From the NCBI RefSeq assembly GCF_014843845.1, contig NZ_JHQS01000017.1, positions 299,783 through 363,782 on the forward strand: a stretch of DNA of 64,000 nt. Direction: 5' to 3'. Positions 1-9,143 of the stretch are shown piece by piece. Positions within the stretch are counted from its first letter, which is position 1; each line of letters opens with the position of its first letter. The notes beneath the pieces were generated by a model that searched no databases, was not told the DNA's origin, and was given only the letters and a program-made list of their open reading frames with translations. Origin of the DNA: Mesorhizobium amorphae (GTDB taxonomy: Bacteria; Pseudomonadota; Alphaproteobacteria; Rhizobiales; Rhizobiaceae). Made by a program: the position numbers and the translations under genes.

Positions 1-639
1 ATCGGCGGCGGCACGCCGGAAGCCAATGCAGGCCGCGTGGTGCTCGGTCCCGGCACCGGGCTTGGCGTCGCCGGGCTGATCCATGCCCTGAACCACTGGA
101 TTCCGGTGCCGGGCGAAGGCGGCCACATGGACATTGGGCCGCGCTCAGCCCGCGATTTCCAGGTTTTCCCCCATATCGAGAGGCTGGAAGGCCGCATTTC
201 AGGCGAGCAGATCCTGTGCGGGCGCGGCCTGGTCAACCTCTATCGCGCCGTGGCCAAGGCCGACGGCAAGCCGGCGCCCTTCACCATGCCGGCAGAAATC
301 ACCGCGGCGGCGCTGGCGAAGATCGATCCGGTGGCCGAAGAAGCGCTGTCGATGTTCGTCACTTGCCTCGGCCGCACCGCCGGTGACCTGGCGCTGGTGT
401 TCATGAGCCGCGGCGGCGTGTTCCTCACCGGCGGCATCGCGCAAAAGATCGTGCCGGCGCTGAAAGCCGGCAATTTCCGCGCCGCATTCGAGGACAAGGC
501 GCCACACAGCGAGCTGATGCGCGCCATGCCGGTTTATGTCATCACCCACCCGCTGGCGGCGCTTCTCGGCCTTGCCGCCTATGCCCGAACCCCCTCGCTG
601 TTCGGCGTCCAGACGGCGGGACGGCGCTGGCGCGCATAA
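1..639 (+). CDS. glk: Glucokinase, C-terminal part (5' end outside window)
   Basis: Open from the first base in frame 1, so the N-terminus lies upstream of the window. The visible 212 residues carry the Glk-family signature [11 protein letters not shown], then [10 protein letters not shown], and close to the C-terminus FLTGGIAQK, the adenosine-binding glycine motif of the ASKHA fold. The enzyme phosphorylates glucose to glucose-6-phosphate with ATP in the cytoplasm. It is followed 80 nt downstream by an ABC exporter gene on the same strand. The family assignment is firm; only the missing 5' end is unknown. Confidence 0.9.
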   Translation: MGGGTPEANAGRVVLGPGTGLGVAGLIHALNHWIPVPGEGGHMDIGPRSARDFQVFPHIERLEGRISGEQILCGRGLVNLYRAVAKADGKPAPFTMPAEITAAALAKIDPVAEEALSMFVTCLGRTAGDLALVFMSRGGVFLTGGIAQKIVPALKAGNFRAAFEDKAPHSELMRAMPVYVITHPLAALLGLAAYARTPSLFGVQTAGRRWRA

Positions 640-719
640 GGATCGCGCCACCCCGCGACGAAGTTTCGCCATAGGCAAGCCGCAGACAGGGCGCTAAGAG
701 GGGTGCCGAATTCCAGCCC

Positions 720-2621
720 TTGCGGCATGACCAGACGACGGACCCACGGAACGCCAGCGACTTGAACCAATCATCCCAACACCATGCGAGGGCTCGGCCG
801 GGCGAGGTCGTGGCGGTCATTCGCCGCATTCTCGAAGAGAACGGCCGCGACTATCGGTGGTCGTACGTTTTCACCATACTGTGCCTGCTGACCGTGTCGG
901 CGACGACGGCCCTCTCCGCCTGGATCATGAGTCCGGTCGTCAATCAGATCTTCTATGAACGGCGCGGCGACCTGATCCCGTGGATCTGCGCCGCACTGCT
1001 CGGGGCTTTCATCCTGCGCGGGCTTGCCGGCTACGGCCAGGCGGTGACGATGGCCAGGATCGGCAACAATCTGGTGGCGCGCTACCAGCAGCGCATCTTC
1101 AACCATCTGATGAAGCTCGGCGTCAGCTTCTTCAACGACACCCGTTCCGGCCGGCTGGCGGCGCAGGTCAACGAGAACGTCAACGGCATTCGTGACCTGC
1201 TGTCGATGACGATCACGTCGACTGCGCGCGACGCCGTCTCCCTGGTCGCACTGGTCGGCGTCATGATCTACCAGGATCCGGTGCTTTCGCTCAGCTCCCT
1301 GCTGATCGGACCGCCGCTGATCTACACCGTGACCTATCTGATGCGACGGGTTCGGCGCATCACCCGTGAATCGGTGCAGATCAATTCGCGGCTGATTGGC
1401 GCCATGCAGGAAGCCACGCAAGGCATAGCCATCGTCAAGGCCTTCACCATGGAGGACGAGCTATCGCGTCGCATCGGCAAGCTCGCCGACGATGCGGAAC
1501 AGCGGTCAAACAAGATCGCGCGCGTCTCGGAGCGGCTCACGCCGATCTCCGAACTGCTGGCAGGTTTGGCCTTTGCCAGCGTCATCGCCTATTCCGGCTA
1601 CCGGGCTACCGTTCTCGGCCAGCCGCCGGGCGCGGTCTTTTCCTTCATCACGGCGCTGACGCTCGCCTATGATCCGGCGCGCCGGCTGGCGCGCATGCAG
1701 GTCGGCATGGAACGCGCTTTGGTCAATGCGCGCATGATCTATGAGCTTCTCGACCTCCAGCCGCAGCAGGGCGATACGTCGGGCGCGGCCGAAGCCAGGA
1801 TCACCACCGGCGAGGTGCACTTCAACAGTGTCACGTTCGGCTATGTGCCGGAAACGCCGGTGCTGCAGGAACTGAGCTTCGTCGCCCAGGCCGGCAAGAT
1901 GACGGCCATCGTCGGCGCTTCGGGCGCCGGCAAGTCGACGCTGGTGGCGCTCTTGCAGCGCTTCTACGATGTCGACCAAGGCAGCATCACGATCGACGGC
2001 CAGGACATTTCAAAGGTGACCAAGAAGTCGCTGCGCGGCTCGATCGCCTATGTCTCGCAGGCGCCCTATCTGTTCGAGGGCACCATCCGCGACAACATCC
2101 GCTATGGGCGGCCCTCCGCCACCGATGCCGAGATCGAGCAGGCGGCAAAGCAGGCTGCGGCCGACGAGTTCATCCGCCAGCAGCCGCAGGGTTATGACAC
2201 GCCCGTCGGCGAAAACGGCGTGACGCTGTCGGGCGGCCAGCGCCAGCGCGTGTCGATAGCCCGCGCCATCGTGCGCAATGCGCCGATCCTGCTGCTCGAC
2301 GAGGCGACCTCGGCGCTCGACAACGAGGCCGAAGCGCGCGTCCAGGAGGCGCTGACCCATGTCATGGAAGGGCGCACCACCATCGTCATCGCGCATCGGC
2401 TGTCGACAGTGGTCAATGCTGACCACATCATCGTGCTGGAAGAGGGCAGGCTGGTCGAGGAAGGCACGCATGCCGCGCTGATGGCCGATCCGCACAGCGT
2501 CTATGCCCGTTTCCACCGGGTGCAGGGCAAGAAGGGTCTGGGGCTTGTCGACGACGCCAAGCCAATCCAAACTCCGCTGCCGCGCTCGCGTGGAAAGAAG
2601 GTGGTGGGGAGGAACGCATGA
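720..2621 (+). CDS. ABC transporter, fused permease/ATPase (MsbA-like exporter)
   Basis: The 633-residue protein has an N-terminal transmembrane region (about residues 35-320) of the type-1 exporter fold and a C-terminal ATPase. Walker A is GASGAGKST, the signature is LSGGQRQR, and Walker B is [12 protein letters not shown] followed by the H-loop IAHRLST. This is the layout of MsbA/lipid or multidrug half-transporters that work as homodimers in the inner membrane. The actual substrate cannot be read from the sequence. The listed start is TTG; there is no in-frame ATG before the first membrane helix, and GTG at 810 is an alternative. The stop overlaps the dapB start by 4 nt, so the two are probably co-transcribed. 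Confidence 0.85.
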   Translation: MRHDQTTDPRNASDLNQSSQHHARARPGEVVAVIRRILEENGRDYRWSYVFTILCLLTVSATTALSAWIMSPVVNQIFYERRGDLIPWICAALLGAFILRGLAGYGQAVTMARIGNNLVARYQQRIFNHLMKLGVSFFNDTRSGRLAAQVNENVNGIRDLLSMTITSTARDAVSLVALVGVMIYQDPVLSLSSLLIGPPLIYTVTYLMRRVRRITRESVQINSRLIGAMQEATQGIAIVKAFTMEDELSRRIGKLADDAEQRSNKIARVSERLTPISELLAGLAFASVIAYSGYRATVLGQPPGAVFSFITALTLAYDPARRLARMQVGMERALVNARMIYELLDLQPQQGDTSGAAEARITTGEVHFNSVTFGYVPETPVLQELSFVAQAGKMTAIVGASGAGKSTLVALLQRFYDVDQGSITIDGQDISKVTKKSLRGSIAYVSQAPYLFEGTIRDNIRYGRPSATDAEIEQAAKQAAADEFIRQQPQGYDTPVGENGVTLSGGQRQRVSIARAIVRNAPILLLDEATSALDNEAEARVQEALTHVMEGRTTIVIAHRLSTVVNADHIIVLEEGRLVEEGTHAALMADPHSVYARFHRVQGKKGLGLVDDAKPIQTPLPRSRGKKVVGRNA

Positions 2622-3439
2622 GCGAATCCGGCGATATGGGCCTGGTGGTGGTGGGCGCGGCCGGCCGCATGGGCCAGACGCTGATCCGTGCCATCCATAC
2701 GATGCCGGGCGCGCGCGTCGCCGGCGCGGTCGAGCGGCCGGGATCGCCCTATCTCGGCAAGGATGCCGGCGAGCTTGCCGGCATCGGCATCATCAACGTG
2801 CCGATCGTCGACGATCCGCTGCCGGCCTTCGCCAAGGCCGACGGCGTTCTCGACTTCACCGCACCGGCCGCAACCGTCGAATTCGCCGGCTACGCGGCGC
2901 AGGCGCGCATTGCCCATGTCATCGGCACCACCGGCTGCTCGGCCGACGACAATGCCGCGATCGCGGCGGCGGCGCGCCATGCGACGATCGTCAAATCCGG
3001 CAATATGAGCCTTGGCGTCAATTTGCTGGCGGTGCTGGTGGAACAGGCCGCGAAGGCGCTCGACGCCGAGGATTTCGACATCGAGATCCTGGAAATGCAC
3101 CACCGCCACAAGGTCGACGCGCCGTCGGGAACAGCACTGCTGCTCGGCGAAGCCGCCGCCGCAGGGCGCGGTATTGAGCTTGCCGGCAACGATGTGCGCG
3201 TCCGCGACGGCCATACCGGCGTGCGCAAGACCGGCTCGATCGGTTTCGCCACGCTGCGCGGCGGCTCGGTGGTCGGCGACCACAGCGTGGTGCTGGCCGG
3301 CACCGGCGAGCGCATCACGCTTGCCCACCATGCCGAGGACCGGGCGATCTTTGCCCGCGGCGCGGTCAAGGCGGCTCTTTGGGCACGTGGCAAGAAGCCC
3401 GGACTGTATTCGATGCGGGACGTGCTCGGCCTGAGCTGA
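2618..3439 (+). CDS. dapB: 4-hydroxy-tetrahydrodipicolinate reductase
   Basis: The 273-residue protein has the N-terminal dinucleotide-binding motif GAAGRMGQ and the DapB catalytic segment [13 protein letters not shown] (around residues 158-170) that holds the substrate-binding histidine and lysine. It reduces hydroxytetrahydrodipicolinate with NAD(P)H in the diaminopimelate/lysine pathway, so it serves both peptidoglycan and lysine synthesis. Length is typical. The ATG overlaps the stop of the ABC gene, and gpmA follows 33 nt later, which suggests one transcript. Confidence 0.96.
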   Translation: MSESGDMGLVVVGAAGRMGQTLIRAIHTMPGARVAGAVERPGSPYLGKDAGELAGIGIINVPIVDDPLPAFAKADGVLDFTAPAATVEFAGYAAQARIAHVIGTTGCSADDNAAIAAAARHATIVKSGNMSLGVNLLAVLVEQAAKALDAEDFDIEILEMHHRHKVDAPSGTALLLGEAAAAGRGIELAGNDVRVRDGHTGVRKTGSIGFATLRGGSVVGDHSVVLAGTGERITLAHHAEDRAIFARGAVKAALWARGKKPGLYSMRDVLGLS

Positions 3440-3472
3440 GGCGGCCTGATCCCCAACCTTGAAGGAGCAAAC

Positions 3473-4093
3473 ATGTCGGGAACTCTCGTGCTCGTGCGCC
3501 ATGGCCAGAGCGAATGGAACCTGAAGAACCTGTTCACCGGCTGGCGCGACGTCGACCTGACCGAGCAGGGCCACAAGGAGGCCAAGGAGGCAGGTGCGAA
3601 GCTCAAGGCGCGCGGCCTGAAATTCGACATCGCCTTCACCTCGGCACTGATCCGGGCCCAAAAAACCTGCCAGCACATTCTCGACGCAGTTGGCCAGAGC
3701 GAGCTGAAGACGATCCGCGACCAGGCGCTGAACGAGCGCGACTATGGCGATCTCGCCGGCCTCAACAAGGACGACGCGCGCAAGAAGTGGGGCGAGGAGC
3801 AGGTGCATATCTGGCGCCGCTCCTACGACGTCTCGCCGCCTGGAGGCGAAAGCCTGAAGGACACCGGCGCCCGTGTCTGGCCCTACTATCTGCACGATCT
3901 GCAGCCGCATGTGCTGCGCGGCGAAACCGTGCTGGTCGCGGCGCACGGCAATTCGCTGCGCGCGCTGATCATGGCGCTGGATGGCAAGAGCGGAGAGGAG
4001 ATCGTCAAGCTCGAGCTCGGCACCGGCGTGCCGGTGATCTACAGGCTCAACGCCGATTCCACCGTGGCGTCGAAGGAAGTGCTGGAAGGCTGA
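3473..4093 (+). CDS. gpmA: 2,3-bisphosphoglycerate-dependent phosphoglycerate mutase
   Basis: The 206-residue protein starts with the phosphohistidine motif [10 protein letters not shown] and LFTGW. It has the second catalytic histidine in [10 protein letters not shown]. It interconverts 3- and 2-phosphoglycerate in glycolysis/gluconeogenesis. It is shorter than the roughly 250-residue enterobacterial form, as is usual in rhizobia. A strong GGAG ribosome-binding site lies 7 nt before ATG 3473. A palindromic repeat element follows the stop. Confidence 0.95.
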   Translation: MSGTLVLVRHGQSEWNLKNLFTGWRDVDLTEQGHKEAKEAGAKLKARGLKFDIAFTSALIRAQKTCQHILDAVGQSELKTIRDQALNERDYGDLAGLNKDDARKKWGEEQVHIWRRSYDVSPPGGESLKDTGARVWPYYLHDLQPHVLRGETVLVAAHGNSLRALIMALDGKSGEEIVKLELGTGVPVIYRLNADSTVASKEVLEG

Positions 4094-4122
4094 GGCGATC
4101 GCTCGGTCGCCCATTGTCAAAA

Positions 4123-4308
4123 GTCGGCGCCGCCCCTCATCTGCCTGCCGGCATCTTCTCCCCGTAAACGGGGAGAAGGGGCTGGCTGTGATGGCGGCAC
4201 CCTATTTGCAACGCTGGCGATTGGCGAAATCGGTGATGAGAGCGTCCCTCTCCCCGTCCCTATACGGGGAGAGGATGCCGGCAGGCAGGTGAGGGGCAGC
4301 ACCGACGC
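4123..4308. repeat. Family-1 palindromic intergenic repeat
   Basis: The element is bounded by near-complementary ends: a GCCGCCCCTCA/CTGCCGGCAT block on the left and ATGCCGGCAG/TGAGGGGC on the right. Each end has an inner hairpin built on CTCCCCGT...ACGGGGAG. Further copies occur in this window at 33890, 43468 and 57824, with a half copy at 42013. It resembles the mosaic intergenic elements described in rhizobia. It contains no coding signal. Confidence 0.8.
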
Positions 4309-4390
4309 CCGAAACTCAGCCGGCAAGCGGACAGCCCTCAAAAAAGCGCGTTGACACCCGTCGCTTGCCCGCTTACATGAGCCCGCACCA

Positions 4391-4475
4391 GCCCAGATGG
4401 CGGAATTGGTAGACGCGCACGGTTCAGGTCCGTGTTCCGCAAGGAGTGGAGGTTCGAGTCCTCTTCTGGGCACCA
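4391..4475 (+). tRNA. tRNA-Leu (anticodon CAG)
   Basis: An 85-nt cloverleaf can be folded by eye. The acceptor stem is GCCCAGA paired with TCTGGGC, followed by discriminator A and an encoded CCA at 4473-4475. The anticodon stem CACGG/CCGTG encloses the loop TTCAGGT with anticodon CAG at 4425-4427. The T arm GGTTCGAGTCC and the long class-II variable arm are typical of leucine tRNA. It reads CUG codons, the dominant Leu codon in this GC-rich genome. Confidence 0.96.
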
Positions 4476-4521
4476 AATTCCCGGTTCGAGCCATTCGATA
4501 TGGTTCAGAGACCTTAAGAAA

Positions 4522-4546
4522 AAGCCCGGTTCGTCCGGGCTTTTTT
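4522..4546 (+). terminator. Rho-independent terminator after tRNA-Leu
   Basis: A 7-bp stem AGCCCGG/CCGGGCT with loop TTCGT is followed by a run of six T. It is preceded by A residues, so it is nearly symmetric. It lies 47 nt past the tRNA 3' end and ends that transcript before the next gene. Confidence 0.85.
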
Positions 4547-4626
4547 GTTGACGCCAACCTGCCCTCCTGGTCAGGCATTGAACAAACCGCTTCAAACCTG
4601 ACAACCGCGTTGGTACGGTCCATGCC

Positions 4627-6302
4627 ATGGCTCAATCCGCCCAGCCGATCACCATCGCCCGTCGTGACCAGATGTTCCCCATCCTGGCCGAGGCGGACAT
4701 CGAGCGGATGCGCCGGTTCGGCGAGGCCAGTGCCTACGCCCCCGGCGAGCATATCGTCACCGCCGGCGAAGTGGCGCCCGGCCTGATCGTCATCCTGTCG
4801 GGGACGGTCGATATCACCCAGGATGCCGGGCTCGGCCGCCGGCGCGAGACGATCGTCACCCACGGTGCGGGCAATTTCATCGGCGAATTGGCGCAGCTTT
4901 CGAGCCGTCCGTCGCTGGTCAATGCCGAGGCCACACAGCCGGTCGAGGCCTTCGTCATCCCCTCGCAGCGGCTGCGCGACCTGATGGTGCAGGAGGCCAA
5001 TCTCGGCGAGCGGATCATGCGGGCGCTGATCCTGCGCCGCGTCGGCCTATTGGAAAGCGGCACGAGCGACCGGTCATCATCGGACCCGCCGGCAATGGCG
5101 ACGTGCTGCGGCTGCAGGGTTTTCTGGCCCGCAGCGGCCAGCCGCACCGGGCGCTTGATTCCGACGCCGATCCTTGCGCCAAAACCCTGATCGAGCGTTT
5201 TCATGTCGACCCGCACCACCTGCCGATCGTGCTCTGTCCGAACGGCAAGCTGCTGCACAATCCCGGCGAAAACGAACTCGCGCGCTGCATTGGCCTGCTG
5301 CGGCCGATCGACACCACCAAAGTCTACGACGTGGCCATTGTCGGCGCAGGGCCGGCGGGGCTGGCGGCCGCGGTCTATGCCGCCTCCGAAGGCCTGTCGA
5401 CGATCGTGCTCGACTGCCGCGCCTTCGGCGGACAGGCGGGCGCCTCCTCGCGCATCGAGAACTATCTTGGTTTCCCGACCGGCATTACCGGAATGGCGCT
5501 GATGGCGCGCGCCTACAACCAGGCGCAGAAGTTCGGCGTCGAAATGGTCATCCCCGACGAAGCCAGGCTGCTCAGCGCTGCCGCCGGCGGCTACGCGCTC
5601 GATGTCGGCGACGGCGAGACCGTGCGGGCGCGGACGGTTGTGATCGCCAGCGGCGCGCGCTACCGGCGCCTCGATGTCGCGAACCTGGCGCAATTCGAGG
5701 GCACATCCGTGCATTATTGGGCTTCGCCGATCGAGGCGCGGCTGTGCAGCGGCCAGGAGGTGGCGCTGGTCGGGGCCGGCAATTCGGCGGGACAGGCGGC
5801 TGTCTACCTGGCCAGCCAGGTGCGCAAGGTGGCGCTCTTGGCGCGCCGTGGCAGTCTCGATGCCACCATGTCGCGCTATCTGGTCGAGCGCATCAAGGCG
5901 CAGCCGAACATCGAAATACTGGCCGAGACCGAGGTCGTGGCGCTGGAAGGCCACGAGGGCAATCTCGATGCGGTGCGCTGGCTGAACCATGCGACCGGCG
6001 AAGAGACGACGCGGTCCATCCGCCACCTCTTCCTGTTCATCGGCGCCGAGCCGAACACGGACTGGCTGGCGCAATGCAACGTGGCGCTGGACGCGAAGGG
6101 GTTCGTGCGCACCGGACCGGACGTGGCATCGGGCCTGATGGAGACGAGCCGCAGCGGGGTGTTCGCCATCGGCGACGTGCGCTCGGGCTCGGTCAAGCGC
6201 GTGGCTGCCGCCGTCGGCGAAGGCGCCCAGGTGGTGGCGGCATTGCACGCCTATCTCGCGCGCGACAACACCGTGACGCCTCAAGTGGCCAGGAGACAGT
6301 GA
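4627..6302 (+). pseudogene. Cyclic-nucleotide-binding / thioredoxin-reductase-like flavoprotein, split by a 1-nt frameshift
   Basis: The 5' part (ATG 4627, about 148 residues before the shift) is a CRP-type cyclic-nucleotide-binding domain (APGEHIVTAGE, then GNFIGELAQLS). The 3' part, frame ending at 6302, is a thioredoxin-reductase-like FAD protein with GAGPAGLAAA, the NAD(P)-binding GAGNSAGQAAVYLA, and FAIGDVR. The reading frame must change by -1 near 5061-5072: read in the second frame the sequence continues smoothly as PVIIGPAGNGDVLRLQGFL. Repaired, the protein would be 558 residues, the expected size for this fused family. The redox CxxC of true thioredoxin reductase is absent; the equivalent segment reads HYWASPIEARLC. 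Either the gene is broken or one base is missing from the assembly. The 3' part could still be made from an internal start such as the one near 5103. Confidence 0.8.
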
Positions 6303-6610
6303 TGGCGGACGAATGCAGACATGCGAGCGACATCCAGGACGTGACGCCGAGCGCGCTCGGCTGCGAAGAATGCCTGAAAAGCGGATCGTGGTGGGTGCAT
6401 CTGCGGCTCTGCCGCACCTGTGGCCATGTCGGTTGCTGCGACGACTCGCCCAACCGCCACGCCACCAAGCATTTTCACGCCACCAGCCATCCGGTCATCG
6501 AAGGCTACGATCCGCAGGAGGGCTGGGGCTGGTGCTATGTCGACGAGGTTTTTCTCGACCTCGGCGACCGCGTCACACCGCAGAACGGTCCGATCCCGCG
6601 CTTTTATTGA
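6302..6610 (+). CDS. UBP-type zinc-finger protein
   Basis: The 102-residue protein has Cys/His pairs in the order of a ZnF-UBP domain: C5, H7, then CEEC, CRTCGHVGCC and HFHATSHPV. Such stand-alone UBP fingers are common next to CRP/thioredoxin-reductase-like fusions in rhizobia, but their bacterial role is unclear. ATG 6302 overlaps the preceding TGA by one base, which indicates translational coupling to the flavoprotein upstream. Confidence 0.8.
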   Translation: MADECRHASDIQDVTPSALGCEECLKSGSWWVHLRLCRTCGHVGCCDDSPNRHATKHFHATSHPVIEGYDPQEGWGWCYVDEVFLDLGDRVTPQNGPIPRFY

Positions 6611-6662
6611 GCTGCAGCGGTTTGTGCATACGGGCATTCGGAGCCCGCCGACTGTGCGGTTT

Positions 6663-6842
6663 TTATCGCACGGAGCCTGTGACGGTCCGGTCGATGGCAT
6701 CGGGAACGGATTTGCGTTCGTTTCCGGCAAGTGCCGCTATGATCAGCAGGCTGGCGACGACCGGCACGAACAGGATGGCGACGCGGGCCTGCACATAGAA
6801 GATGGCGCGCCATTCGTTGCGTTTGTCGGGGCTGTCGCTCAT
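6663..6842 (-). CDS. Small single-pass membrane protein, function unknown
   Basis: The 59-residue product begins MSDSPDKRNEWRAIFYVQ. It has one strongly hydrophobic helix (about residues 20-42) and a short polar tail. A GTG three codons upstream (6851) is an alternative start. No family is recognised. It is convergent with the zinc-finger gene. Support comes from composition typical of small membrane proteins, so the call is moderate. Confidence 0.5.
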   Translation of the reverse strand: MSDSPDKRNEWRAIFYVQARVAILFVPVVASLLIIAALAGNERKSVPDAIDRTVTGSVR

Positions 6843-6955
6843 CGTGCTCACTCTGTCATGCCCCCCGGGCGGGACATAGAGGCGAACCGTTAAGCAACCC
6901 CTTCCGATTTTGTTAACCTGCGGATTTCGAACCCCAGAGATCGCAAGTCTGGCGC

Positions 6956-7762
6956 TCAGCTCGCCGGCAACCCGAACAGCCTGCCGCCGGCAGGCACGAC
7001 GTCGTCAATCCCCGCTAGCCGCAAACAATGCCAGGCCATGGCGTGGTTGCTGGAGGTGACGGGGATGCCGATGCGCTGCTCTAGGCCGGCCACCGCCTCT
7101 GCGACGCGCAGGCTGGTGCAGGAGATGAAGATCGCCTCGACGCCCGGTGCCGCGGCCATTTTTTCCGCCGCGGCCTCGATCGAGGCGAGCGAGATACGGG
7201 CGGCTTCGCGGTCGTCCTGCCGGTCGAAGGTGGCGACGGCCGCTATGTCGAGGCCACGGCCGGTGAAATAGGCGACGAGACCTTCGTTGATCTTCGGCGA
7301 ATAGGGCGTCAGCAGGCCGATGCCCTTGACGCCGAGCGCCTTGAACGCGGCAAGTGCCCCGGTGACCGGCGTGGTGCAGGCGACGCCGGGCCGCGCCTTG
7401 CGGATCTCGGCGAACACCGCCTCCTCGCCGAGCGTCATCGTTGCCGAGGTGCAGCCGAAGCCGACGACGTCGAGCGGGAGGCTGGGCAGGATGAGGTCGA
7501 CGCATGGCGCGATCCTCGGTCCGATGGCGCGCAGCGTGTCCGGCGTGATGTTGTGGTCGTTGAAGACGCGGGCCTCGTAGAAGGCGACGCCGGGAATGCG
7601 CACCAGGGCGCGGAATTCATGCTCCAGCGTCTGGTCGGTGGCCAGGATGGCAAGGCCGATCGCGGCGCGCGAGGCCAAGCCGCCGTCGAGTTCCGACGGC
7701 AGCACGCCGAGATCGATCGGTCCGGAAGAGGGAGAGCGGGCGGCGGCAAGGTTGGCGGACAT
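6956..7762 (-). CDS. Asp/Glu racemase / maleate isomerase family protein
   Basis: The protein of about 268 residues has two conserved cysteine motifs, GFGCTSATM and FISCTSLRV, placed as in the maleate isomerase/arylmalonate decarboxylase/EutA branch of the Asp/Glu racemase superfamily. The exact substrate cannot be deduced. The gene follows a D-amino-acid dehydrogenase on the same strand after a short gap, which suggests a shared catabolic role. ATG at 7762 is preferred because AGAGG lies 7 nt upstream; ATG at 7777 is possible. Confidence 0.75.
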   Translation of the reverse strand: MSANLAAARSPSSGPIDLGVLPSELDGGLASRAAIGLAILATDQTLEHEFRALVRIPGVAFYEARVFNDHNITPDTLRAIGPRIAPCVDLILPSLPLDVVGFGCTSATMTLGEEAVFAEIRKARPGVACTTPVTGALAAFKALGVKGIGLLTPYSPKINEGLVAYFTGRGLDIAAVATFDRQDDREAARISLASIEAAAEKMAAAPGVEAIFISCTSLRVAEAVAGLEQRIGIPVTSSNHAMAWHCLRLAGIDDVVPAGGRLFGLPAS

Positions 7763-7798
7763 GGCGTACCTCTTCATCTTCTCTTCTGGATCATGCTC

Positions 7799-9040
7799 TC
7801 AGTTCAAAAGTCCGTCCATGGCAATGGCAGGCCGGCGGCCGGCGATCAGATCGGCGGTGATGCGGGCCGAGCCGTGCGACATCGTCCAGCCGATATGACC
7901 GTGCCCGGTGTTGAAATAGAGGTTGCGCAGGCGCCGTTGGCCGAACTCGGGCAGATTGTTCGGCGTCATGGGCCGCAGCCCCGCCCACATCTCGGCGCGG
8001 TCGTAATCGGCGCCTTCGGGGTAAAGCTCCTTGGTAACCCCTTTCATGAAGGCGAAGTCGGCGGGCTTGTGGCTGGTGTCGTAGCCGGCGAATTCCGCTG
8101 TCGCGGTGACGCGGATGCGGTCGCCGAAGCGCGAGATGGCGACCAGATTGTGCTCGTCGACGGAAGCAATCGTTGGCGGCAGCAAGCGGTTGCCGACGGG
8201 AATGGTCAGCGAATAGCCCTTGATCGGATAGATCGGCAGGCGGATGCCGATCGTCCTGGCAAGCACCGGACTGTAGGAGCCGAGCGCCAGCACATAGGCA
8301 TCGCCCTTGAAGCTGCCCTTGTCGGTCAGCACCTGCGCGACGCCATCGCCCGATGTCTCGATGCCGGTGATGGTCGTGCCCGTGTGAATAGCGCCGCCGC
8401 GCTCGACGACCTTCGCCGCCAGCGCCCTGGTGAATTTCGCAGGATCGCCGGTCTCGTCGGTCGGGCAATAGATGCCGCCGGCGATCTTCTCCCTCGCTGA
8501 TGCCAACGACGGATCGAGTGCGACGACGCCGTCGCGGTCGAGCACTTTTATCACCTGTCCGTCGGACTCCAGCAGCTTCATATGCTCGACGCCCTTGTCG
8601 AGCGCCTGCTGGCTGCGATGGAAATAGAGGATGCCGCGATCGTTGCGGTCGTAGTCGATGGCCTCGTCGGCGATGACTTCGTGCAGCACGGTCTGCGAAT
8701 AGGCGGCAAGCCGATGCTTGAGCAGCGTGTTGCGCCGCGCCTTCTCGGCCGTGCATTCCAGGAGGAATAGCCACGACCAGCTGTAGAGCCTGGGATCGGC
8801 CGAGAGTTTGAAGCGCAGCGCCTGATCCTTGAGCACCAGCGATTTCAGCAGGATCATCGGCGCCCTGGGCGACGACCAGACGAAGGAATGGCCCGGCGCG
8901 ATCATGCCGGCATTGCCCCAGCTGGTCTCAGTGGCGACCTGTGCCTGGCGCTCGAGGAGCACCACCTCGTGGCCGTCCTTCTGCAGCTGATAGGCGGTGG
9001 TGACGCCGACAACGCCGCCACCCAGCACGATCACGCGCAT
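7799..9040 (-). CDS. dadA: D-amino-acid dehydrogenase
   Basis: The 413-residue FAD protein has the N-terminal Rossmann motif VLGGGVVGVTTAYQL and the DadA segment ETSWGNAGMIAPGHS. The C-terminal end is NTGHGHIGWTMSHGSA. It oxidatively deaminates D-amino acids and passes electrons to the respiratory chain at the inner membrane. ATG 9040 is chosen over GTG 9043 because GGAGG sits 4 nt before it. The racemase-family gene follows in the same direction. Confidence 0.88.
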   Translation of the reverse strand: MRVIVLGGGVVGVTTAYQLQKDGHEVVLLERQAQVATETSWGNAGMIAPGHSFVWSSPRAPMILLKSLVLKDQALRFKLSADPRLYSWSWLFLLECTAEKARRNTLLKHRLAAYSQTVLHEVIADEAIDYDRNDRGILYFHRSQQALDKGVEHMKLLESDGQVIKVLDRDGVVALDPSLASAREKIAGGIYCPTDETGDPAKFTRALAAKVVERGGAIHTGTTITGIETSGDGVAQVLTDKGSFKGDAYVLALGSYSPVLARTIGIRLPIYPIKGYSLTIPVGNRLLPPTIASVDEHNLVAISRFGDRIRVTATAEFAGYDTSHKPADFAFMKGVTKELYPEGADYDRAEMWAGLRPMTPNNLPEFGQRRLRNLYFNTGHGHIGWTMSHGSARITADLIAGRRPAIAMDGLLN

Positions 9041-9143
9041 CACGCCTCCGGAGATCGCAAAGTCGGCTCACTTTAGAGTGGAATCCGAAATTGCAAAGTC
9101 CGGACGTGTGGGCCAGGGCGAGGGCTGCCGGGAGGCCGGATGC

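Noticed and set aside
2501..4120. Minus-strand frame of 539 codons across dapB and gpmA
   Set aside because: Antisense shadow of two well-identified enzymes; no ribosome-binding site or family motif.
4123..4308. Repeat arrays as CRISPR
   Set aside because: Copies are single, palindromic and scattered through the window; there are no regularly spaced direct repeats or cas genes.
4734..6284. Long minus-strand open frame (516 codons) opposite the flavoprotein gene
   Set aside because: It is the antisense shadow of the CNB/flavoprotein gene; composition is Arg/His/Gly-rich with no domain, as expected from GC-rich codons read backwards.
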